Positions 1 through 4,826 of a stretch of DNA of 5,897 nt are shown here, piece after piece. Under the pieces are notes generated by a model. It worked only from the letters and a program-made list of their open reading frames with translations. It was not told the DNA's origin and searched no databases. This DNA is from Candidatus Latescibacter anaerobius SCGC AAA252-E07 (lineage in GTDB: Bacteria; Latescibacterota; Latescibacteria; Latescibacterales; Latescibacteraceae), in NCBI GenBank assembly GCA_000403035.1, contig AQSL01000073.1, forward strand, positions 1-5,897, in the 5' to 3' direction. The position numbers and the translations under genes were made by a program. Numbering within the stretch: the stretch's first letter is position 1; each line of letters starts with the position of its first letter.

Positions 1-43
1 AAAAAAAATGAAGGCGTAACTACCGGTTATAAAATAATACATG

Positions 44-50
44 AAGGAGG
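44..50 (+). promoter_or_regulatory. Strong Shine-Dalgarno AAGGAGG before small ORF
   Basis: AAGGAGG lies four bases upstream of the ATG at 55. It is the strongest ribosome binding site in the window and the main argument that translation starts at 55 rather than reading through from the left edge. The spacing is slightly shorter than optimal. Confidence 0.5.
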
Positions 51-54
51 AAAA

Positions 55-195
55 ATGGCTGCGGCAGCGAAGTTAAAAAATAACACTTATTGTAATGATA
101 GTCGAGATTCTTATTCTTTATATAATCCAAAGGAAAAACTCACTCTGAAGAGTCGTATATGCTTTCGTGATGAGGAAGATAATGAATTTTGTTAA
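55..195 (+). CDS. Hypothetical small protein (46 aa) or C-terminal end of a longer protein
   Basis: I do not recognise this product. The frame starts at an ATG placed four bases after AAGGAGG (44-50), a near-perfect Shine-Dalgarno, and ends with TAA at 193-195, 36 bases before the transporter start. The predicted 46-residue peptide begins MAAAAKLKNN, is polar and charged, has three cysteines (13, 36 and the final residue 46), and shows no membrane segment or signal peptide. The same frame stays open back to base 1, reading GVTTGYKIIHEGGK before the Met, so it may instead be the last 64 codons of a gene entering from the left, with the GGAGG arising by chance from Gly-Gly codons. Against that, a different frame ends with TAA at 17-19, which would fit an upstream gene ending there and this one starting fresh. 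Same strand and short spacing suggest co-transcription with the transporter (inference). Confidence 0.4.
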   Translation: MAAAAKLKNNTYCNDSRDSYSLYNPKEKLTLKSRICFRDEEDNEFC

Positions 196-216
196 ACAGT
201 TTAAAATTAATAGAAT

Positions 217-223
217 AAGGGGA
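217..223 (+). promoter_or_regulatory. Ribosome binding site AAGGGGA for the transporter
   Basis: AAGGGGA ends eight bases before the ATG at 232 and supports that start over the internal ATG at 265 (Met12), which has no comparable purine-rich site at proper distance. Confidence 0.55.
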
Positions 224-231
224 TTAATTTT

Positions 232-1632
232 ATGTTGGAAGAGCAAAAAGCGCATAATGATAAAATGAAGAGAAAACTGATATGGTTTGGCGTAGCATTG
301 TCCGTTTGTACTATAATACTGCTATTACCAACACCTGAAAAGCTACCTGCTGAAGGACATCGGTTTTTTGCCCTGTTAACCCTGATATTGATACTATGGG
401 TTTCCGAGGCAATTCCTATAGGGATTACAGCCTTACTTGCCGGAGGGGGACTGATAGCCTTCAGGGTTCAGAATGCCAGTAGTGCATGGATGCCTTTTTC
501 AAATCCAGCTGTTATGTATGTCCTTATGCTCATAATGTTTGGGGTTATTATTGAACAGGTAGGGCTGGCAAAAAGAATCCTTAACTTCATATTACGGAAA
601 GCCGGAACAAATGTTATGCGAGTGAGTCTCTTTGTAGGTATATCTTCTACTTTGCTGGCTACAATTTTTCATGATGCAACAGTTACCATAATAATGCTAT
701 ACAGTATAATTCCTGTTTTTCACTTGATGGGAATTACGCCTGATAAAAGTAATAGACTGAGCAAATTTTTTGTGTTATTGATACCGCTTTCCGCTTCAGC
801 GGGTGGTTTTGGAACTTATCTGGGTGGTGGAAGAAACCCGATTACAGTTGATATTCTCTATAATATTACGGGAATAAATATCGGTTTTACTCAATTTATG
901 ATATATAATCTTCCGATAACTCTATTTACCGCTTTGACTACTTGGGGAGTACTCTGGATGATATTCAAACCCGATATTAAAGAGCTCCCGGAAGATATTG
1001 TGACTGAAAAACTACCACCGATGGGAAGAAACGAAAAGTTAGTGTTATGGCTATTTATCATTGCATTCGCACTCTGGACATTTACTGACCTTACCAAGAT
1101 ACAGGTCAGTGTGGTTGCAGCTACTGTCCTTGCCGCTGTTTTTGCTTTAAGGCTTGTTGATTGGCAGGATACAATTAAGCGGTTCCCTTGGGAGTCTTGG
1201 CTTGTGTTTGGTTCTGGTGTTAGCCTTGGAGTAGCCATGCTTGAATCTGGTGCAGGTTTATGGTTGGCAAATATTATCCTGCCGGTATTCACAGATGGTT
1301 CATGGCCGTTTCTCTTTTTAGGGTGTGGTATATTAGGTTCAATTCTTACCAGTATGATGAGTAATACAGCGGCAGCCGCATTAATACTACCGATAACAAT
1401 CCCATTAAGTCAAAATTTAGGATTTGATCCTGCGCCAATAGCACTCGGAGCTCCTATGACTTGCTCTTTTGTGTTTCTTGTTATTGGATGTCCACCAACA
1501 ATAATCGCTTATGCAACAGGATATTTCAGTCAGATAGATTTTGTTAAGGTAGCTGTCCCATGGGCAATTATAAATCTCGTGGTCGTTACAATTGCAACCT
1601 TTATTTACTGGTCAATAATTGGTTTTCTATAA
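232..1632 (+). CDS. DASS/SLC13-family anion:sodium symporter with altered first SNT motif
   Basis: Inner-membrane permease of 466 residues, a normal length for the divalent anion:Na+ symporter (DASS, SLC13) family, whose members import succinate, citrate, other dicarboxylates or sulfate with sodium. About a dozen hydrophobic segments run the whole length. Family hallmarks seen: LWVSEAIPIGITAL (55-68), GGFGTYLGGGRNPI (191-204) as the first-half Gly-rich loop, FGSGVSLGVAMLESG (326-340), the second-half motif SNTAAAALILPI (377-388), and GCPPTIIAYATGY (419-431). In known DASS structures each half carries an Ser-Asn-Thr motif that contacts substrate carboxylates and lies beside a sodium site. Here the second is intact, but the first is His147-Asp148-Ala149 (FHDATVTIIML). 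The fold is therefore clear, the substrate is not; calling it a dicarboxylate carrier would be inference. The ATG at 232 is chosen for its Shine-Dalgarno. The gene looks more AT-rich than those to its right. Confidence 0.88.
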   Translation: MLEEQKAHNDKMKRKLIWFGVALSVCTIILLLPTPEKLPAEGHRFFALLTLILILWVSEAIPIGITALLAGGGLIAFRVQNASSAWMPFSNPAVMYVLMLIMFGVIIEQVGLAKRILNFILRKAGTNVMRVSLFVGISSTLLATIFHDATVTIIMLYSIIPVFHLMGITPDKSNRLSKFFVLLIPLSASAGGFGTYLGGGRNPITVDILYNITGINIGFTQFMIYNLPITLFTALTTWGVLWMIFKPDIKELPEDIVTEKLPPMGRNEKLVLWLFIIAFALWTFTDLTKIQVSVVAATVLAAVFALRLVDWQDTIKRFPWESWLVFGSGVSLGVAMLESGAGLWLANIILPVFTDGSWPFLFLGCGILGSILTSMMSNTAAAALILPITIPLSQNLGFDPAPIALGAPMTCSFVFLVIGCPPTIIAYATGYFSQIDFVKVAVPWAIINLVVVTIATFIYWSIIGFL

Positions 1633-1829
1633 TGTCTTGCTTCTAATGGAAATGATGTTTTCCCCGATATGAATTAATTGTATACTATATAAGCAAGAAG
1701 CACTATTAAAAAGCGATTAATTGGTCGATGTTATAAAGAATAGGTTTTCAGTTGCATCGCTGTGCAGCAAGAAACGAAAGTTGTTTGCGCGGAGATTCTC
1801 TCCTCTTTCAGAGACTTCCACCCCTTTAC

Positions 1830-1959
1830 TTAACGTACTCTCTTTTTGTATGAATTATTCGGGCTAAAATATCTCCCTCATATTTTTTTCTTTTTAACGA
1901 ACATAACTCTTTTTCAAGCGTTGAATAATAAAAATCTTGTTATTATATATTAACGTACT
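1830..1959 (+). repeat. 10-base direct repeat TTAACGTACT, two copies 120 bases apart
   Basis: TTAACGTACT occurs exactly at 1830-1839 and 1950-1959; the matches do not extend on either side. The second copy overlaps the spacer and the first base of the candidate -10 box upstream of the protease gene, so an operator role is conceivable. Two 10-base matches within an AT-rich 380-base region can also arise by chance. Confidence 0.3.
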
Positions 1960-1964
1960 ATATT
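1937..1964 (+). promoter_or_regulatory. Possible sigma70-like promoter for metalloprotease gene
   Basis: TTGTTA (1937-1942) and TATATT (1959-1964) are separated by 16 bases and lie 48 bases upstream of the ATG at 2013. The match is fair, but the region is so AT-rich that such boxes are expected by chance. No strong Shine-Dalgarno precedes the ATG, only a weak GGA near 2004. Confidence 0.25.
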
Positions 1965-2012
1965 TAGAAAAATTGTAACTTTCATTAATAATTTCAAACA
2001 TTCGGAACTCAA

Positions 2013-3602
2013 ATGATAAAGCAAATAATAATTTTAAGCGTACTTTTTTATTTTTCTCTCTTTTTCACAAATCCTGAAGCTGAAGAGTATCATCAGTTAC
2101 ATTCAGGGTATGGTATCAAATGCGGGACGCCGCAGATTATGAGAAACATCCTTCTCGGAACCGCAAAAATATCGGCTCGGCCTGAAATGGATGCTTCGGC
2201 AGTCTCTTCTCAAAACCATTTCCGTGCGCATTATGATACATCCGGCATCGATGCTCCTGACCCGACCGATGCTGATAAAAACGGAATACCGGACTATGTC
2301 GATTCCACGCTTGTTTATCTCGAATACGCATGGGATCTCCTGATAAATCAACTCGGATATCTCCCACCCCTGAGCGATGAAGGAAAAGGCGGAGGAGATG
2401 AATTCGATGTCTATATTGAGGATTTAGGCAGCTTATACGGCCAGACTATGCCGGACAAACACTTAACAACTTCTACTTCGGCATATATTTACATCGATAA
2501 GGATTATTCCGATTACTGGTTTGCATCGAAAGGGTATCCAGCCCTTCGTGTCACTACAGCGCATGAATTCTTCCATGGTATCCAGTTCCGTTACTTGATG
2601 GACTGGGATATACTCTGGTGGATGGAACATACCGCTGTCTGGATGGAAGACAGGGCATGGGATGATGTCAATGACTATATAGCTTATCTCAGCTACTTTT
2701 TTGATCAATTTCATCCCCTGGATTACACCGGTGACAGTTATATGTACGGTGCAACTATCTGGGCTCATTATCTCGCAAAACGCTTTGGCGATGATATAAT
2801 CAAGGATATCTGGGAGCATCTTAGTGATCATCAAACTGCAGAAATAGCAGCATTCGATGATGTCATACCAATAGGGCTTCCGGGCGCCTTTGCCGAATTT
2901 TCGATATGGAATTATTTTACCGAACACCGTGCAAATACTACAGATTTTTACAAAGACAGCAATCTTTTCAAGGAACATATTACTTCGGATATCAGCATCA
3001 ATAAAAGCACCGCATTAGACACACTGTCTACAAAAAAACTGACCAGCAGATATGTTGAAATACTGTTAGCTGGTGTATCGGGAGAAGATCATGCTCTCGG
3101 AGTGCATGTTACTCCGCTCGACGGGGGTAAATATATTAATTCCCTGATTTTCTACAATAATCCTTATGATTACAGGATTCATATAGTCGAGCCCGACGGT
3201 GAAGAAATACCTCTGGAAAAAAACTGGGAAAAAGTTGTTCTCGTTACATCATGCACCAATACAAACGGACAAACATACAACTATCTTTTTGAAACGGCAA
3301 TTACCGAATGCTCCCCGGGTGTAGAAGAAGAACCTCTCTATGCTTTTTTGGTACACGGTACTTTCCCCAACCCCTTTAATCCCTTAACAACGGTATCGTT
3401 TACCCTGCCCGAATCAGGCACTGTTTCCATCCAGGTATATAATGCCATCGGCCAGAAGGTGGAAGATTTGTTTGAGGGATTCCTCGATGCCGGAGATAAG
3501 CAGTTAGTCTGGAAACCCTCTCACCTGTCAGGCGGCGTTTACCTTATACATATTAAAACGCCCCTTGGTTCAAAAACCACAAAAACGCTCTTTTTGAAAT
3601 AA
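2013..3602 (+). CDS. Secreted zinc metalloprotease, MXAN_6640-like, with C-terminal sorting-type domain
   Basis: Predicted exported protein of 529 residues. An N-terminal signal peptide is visible as a Lys followed by a hydrophobic run (about residues 4-19). Residues 82-97 hold a Ca-binding-like acidic segment, DADKNGIPDYVD, followed by the catalytic region with HEFFHGIQF (184-192): His184 and His188 are expected zinc ligands and Glu185 the catalytic base. WWMEHTAVWMED (202-213) follows at gluzincin spacing, with Glu205 the likely third ligand. This combination matches what I know of the MXAN_6640 family of putative metalloproteases. Residues about 345-430 look like a beta-sandwich. Residues about 447-529, with FPNPFNPLTTVSFTLPESG, VYNAIGQKV and GGVYLIHI, form a FlgD-like/T9SS type A sorting-type domain, suggesting delivery to the cell surface or outside. 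Substrate unknown. It is probably transcribed alone, given the 380-base gap before it. Start is supported by the signal peptide rather than by a strong ribosome site. Confidence 0.85.
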   Translation: MIKQIIILSVLFYFSLFFTNPEAEEYHQLHSGYGIKCGTPQIMRNILLGTAKISARPEMDASAVSSQNHFRAHYDTSGIDAPDPTDADKNGIPDYVDSTLVYLEYAWDLLINQLGYLPPLSDEGKGGGDEFDVYIEDLGSLYGQTMPDKHLTTSTSAYIYIDKDYSDYWFASKGYPALRVTTAHEFFHGIQFRYLMDWDILWWMEHTAVWMEDRAWDDVNDYIAYLSYFFDQFHPLDYTGDSYMYGATIWAHYLAKRFGDDIIKDIWEHLSDHQTAEIAAFDDVIPIGLPGAFAEFSIWNYFTEHRANTTDFYKDSNLFKEHITSDISINKSTALDTLSTKKLTSRYVEILLAGVSGEDHALGVHVTPLDGGKYINSLIFYNNPYDYRIHIVEPDGEEIPLEKNWEKVVLVTSCTNTNGQTYNYLFETAITECSPGVEEEPLYAFLVHGTFPNPFNPLTTVSFTLPESGTVSIQVYNAIGQKVEDLFEGFLDAGDKQLVWKPSHLSGGVYLIHIKTPLGSKTTKTLFLK

Positions 3603-3663
3603 ACAGAATGTTTGAATCAATCTGAAATTGTTGCATATTTCTTTTGCATACTATCATAATCCG

Positions 3664-3678
3664 ATATATATATATATA
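3664..3678. repeat. (AT)7.5 dinucleotide tract upstream of the isomerase gene
   Basis: An uninterrupted alternating AT run of 15 bases lies 53 bases before the start at 3732. It may supply the -10 element of a promoter: TTGCAT at 3644-3649 is 17 bases before TATATA at 3667-3672. A second TTGCATA copy is at 3631-3637. Length variation here could alter promoter spacing, but no evidence of variation is available from one sequence. Confidence 0.5.
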
Positions 3679-3718
3679 AAGTTTCAATTTTTTCCCTGGG
3701 ATTATCGGTTACAATGAC

Positions 3719-3724
3719 AGGAGG
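3719..3724 (+). promoter_or_regulatory. Shine-Dalgarno AGGAGG that fixes the isomerase start at 3732
   Basis: AGGAGG lies seven bases before the ATG at 3732, an ideal spacing. It falls inside the frame if translation began at the earlier ATG (3714), which has no Shine-Dalgarno of its own. The start at 3732 also puts the twin-arginine pair at residues 5-6, where Tat signals usually begin. Confidence 0.75.
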
Positions 3725-3731
3725 AACTGCC

Positions 3732-4679
3732 ATGACAGTTAATCGGAGACATTTCACGAAGACTTTCTGTACGGGATTAGCATTTATGAACCTCGCGTGC
3801 ATGACAATGGGAAAAAAGTCTTTTGCTGCCGGAAACGGTTCCGTTGGTATTGGAATGTGCGACTGGAACCTGGGCGGTGCCGCCAGCCCTGATATAATCC
3901 CCAGAGCAAAGGAAGCCAACCTGAACGGAATCCAGGTCAGTGTGGGCATATCTCCCGACAATATCCCTTTACGTGATAAGAAAGTGCGGCAAAGATATCT
4001 GGATTTAGGAAGAGAGTATGGAATTACATTTCACTCGGTCGCAGCAGGGGGAATTCTCAATGATATTCCTCTGGCGTCCGAACCTCAGTCCGCGGTATAT
4101 GTTATCGATGCCATAGAAGCCGCAGAGGCATTGGGCGCTAAAAATATCCTCCTCGCGTTCTTCGGCAACGGCGATTTACGTTTAAGAGACTCTGACGGGA
4201 AGTTCCGTGACCTGAAAGACGGACCGTATTCATCCTACGAGCTTGACAGCAAAGGTGTCACAAGGGTTGTCGAGACACTCCGCCAAATAGTACCGCGTGC
4301 GGAAGACTCCGGTGTGGTGATCGGTCTCGAAAATACCATCACAGCGAAACAGAACCTTGACATCATCGAACGTGTGGACTCGAACATGGTGCAGGTATAC
4401 TATGATGTGGGCAATTCATGGGGCAACGGGTATGATGTTCCCGGAGAGATACGGATGCTCGGTAACGAACGGATATGTGAAGTACATCTCAAAGACTGGA
4501 ATACCACAATGCTCGGCAGCCCCGAAGGAATGGTCGATATGGTTCAATGTGCACAAGCCCTCGAGGATATCGGTTATGACAAGTGGCTGGTGCTTGAAAC
4601 GAGCGGCAGAAAAAACAGGTTCATTGAGGACACAAAGGCAAATGTTGCCTTCGTAAAAAAAACATTCAAGATGGCCTGA
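3732..4679 (+). CDS. Tat-exported sugar phosphate isomerase/epimerase-like TIM-barrel protein
   Basis: Predicted 315-residue protein of the xylose isomerase-like/AP endonuclease 2 TIM-barrel superfamily. MTVNRRHFTKTF at the N-terminus, then a hydrophobic stretch to about residue 25 and SFAAG near 31-35, looks like a twin-arginine signal with RR at 5-6; export is inferred. The barrel starts at GIGMCDWNLGG. The four metal ligands expected for this family are all present: Glu200 (IGLENT), Asp225 (YYDVGN), His252 (EVHLKD) and Glu289 (LVLETSG), so the protein should bind a divalent metal and may catalyse ketose epimerisation or aldose-ketose isomerisation. The substrate cannot be read from sequence. 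Similar exported members are numerous in Planctomycetes, Latescibacteria and relatives that degrade polysaccharides (general knowledge). The start at 3732 is preferred to 3714 because of AGGAGG at 3719-3724. It could be transcribed from its own promoter in the 129-base gap or read through from the protease gene, as no clear terminator separates them. Confidence 0.82.
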   Translation: MTVNRRHFTKTFCTGLAFMNLACMTMGKKSFAAGNGSVGIGMCDWNLGGAASPDIIPRAKEANLNGIQVSVGISPDNIPLRDKKVRQRYLDLGREYGITFHSVAAGGILNDIPLASEPQSAVYVIDAIEAAEALGAKNILLAFFGNGDLRLRDSDGKFRDLKDGPYSSYELDSKGVTRVVETLRQIVPRAEDSGVVIGLENTITAKQNLDIIERVDSNMVQVYYDVGNSWGNGYDVPGEIRMLGNERICEVHLKDWNTTMLGSPEGMVDMVQCAQALEDIGYDKWLVLETSGRKNRFIEDTKANVAFVKKTFKMA

Positions 4680-4680
4680 G

Positions 4681-4710
4681 ACGTTTTTTCACCGGTAAAA
4701 ACGTGAAAAA
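4681..4710 (+). terminator. Two overlapping inverted repeats after the isomerase gene, possible terminator
   Basis: Just after the TGA at 4677-4679, ACGTTTTT (4681-4688) can pair with AAAAACGT (4697-4704), and the overlapping TTTTTCAC (4685-4692) can pair with GTGAAAAA (4703-4710). The two stems are mutually exclusive. Position at the gene end suggests a transcript end, but the downstream bases on the plus strand are A-rich, not T-rich, so this is not a standard intrinsic terminator. Read on the minus strand, the T-run (about 4711-4720) comes before the stem, also non-standard. Confidence 0.3.
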
Positions 4711-4826
4711 TAAAAAAAATTACATATACAGAACATTGCCCGTGTTTTGTAACTGACACCACAAGATTGCATTATATCAAGATATCAACCGTATAAATGT
4801 TTTAAAAGATTATCCATGATTCGGCT

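Larger units (their letters stand above)
1633..2012. other. 380-base intergenic region, no gene seen
   Basis: This AT-rich stretch separates the transporter from the metalloprotease gene. I see no convincing coding frame, tRNA or insertion element. It contains an 8-base inverted repeat (TCTTGCTT 1635-1642 with AAGCAAGA 1691-1698, 48-base loop), a short perfect hairpin GGAGA-TTC-TCTCC (1791-1803), a 10-base direct repeat and a possible promoter close to the protease gene. Neither hairpin is followed by a T-run in the way of a standard intrinsic terminator. Confidence 0.6.

Noticed and set aside
891..1292. Minus-strand 133-codon open frame inside the transporter gene
   Set aside because: It is fully antisense to a clear membrane protein gene, and its translation shows no recognisable domain.
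1635..1698. Inverted repeat TCTTGCTT / AAGCAAGA after the transporter stop, as terminator
   Set aside because: The loop is 48 bases and no T-run follows the second arm.
1791..1803. Hairpin GGAGA-TTC-TCTCC as terminator or RNA element
   Set aside because: It is only five base pairs with no T-run directly after it; too short to support a call.
1894..2001. Minus-strand 35-codon frame starting MFEIINESYN in the 380-base gap
   Set aside because: It has no Shine-Dalgarno, very low complexity from AT-rich codons, and overlaps the candidate promoter; a frame of this length is expected by chance here.
2103..2978. Several minus-strand open frames (2103-2351, 2137-2367, 2463-2978) under the metalloprotease gene
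   Set aside because: All overlap the well-supported protease frame and are shadows; 2463-2978 covers the opposite strand of the HEFFH region itself.
3617..3961. Minus-strand 114-codon frame spanning the gap before the isomerase gene
   Set aside because: It overlaps the isomerase N-terminus and has no domain or ribosome site that I can recognise.
4357..4656. Plus-strand 99-codon frame within the isomerase gene
   Set aside because: It is a shifted frame over the conserved Asp, His and Glu metal ligands of the real protein.
4574..4762. Minus-strand 62-codon frame across the isomerase 3' end and the convergent gap
   Set aside because: It is mostly antisense to the isomerase gene with no recognisable product.
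4774..4788. ATATCAA repeated with one base between copies, also ATATC-AA-GATAT hairpin
   Set aside because: It is a very short AT-rich repeat between convergent genes, within chance expectation.
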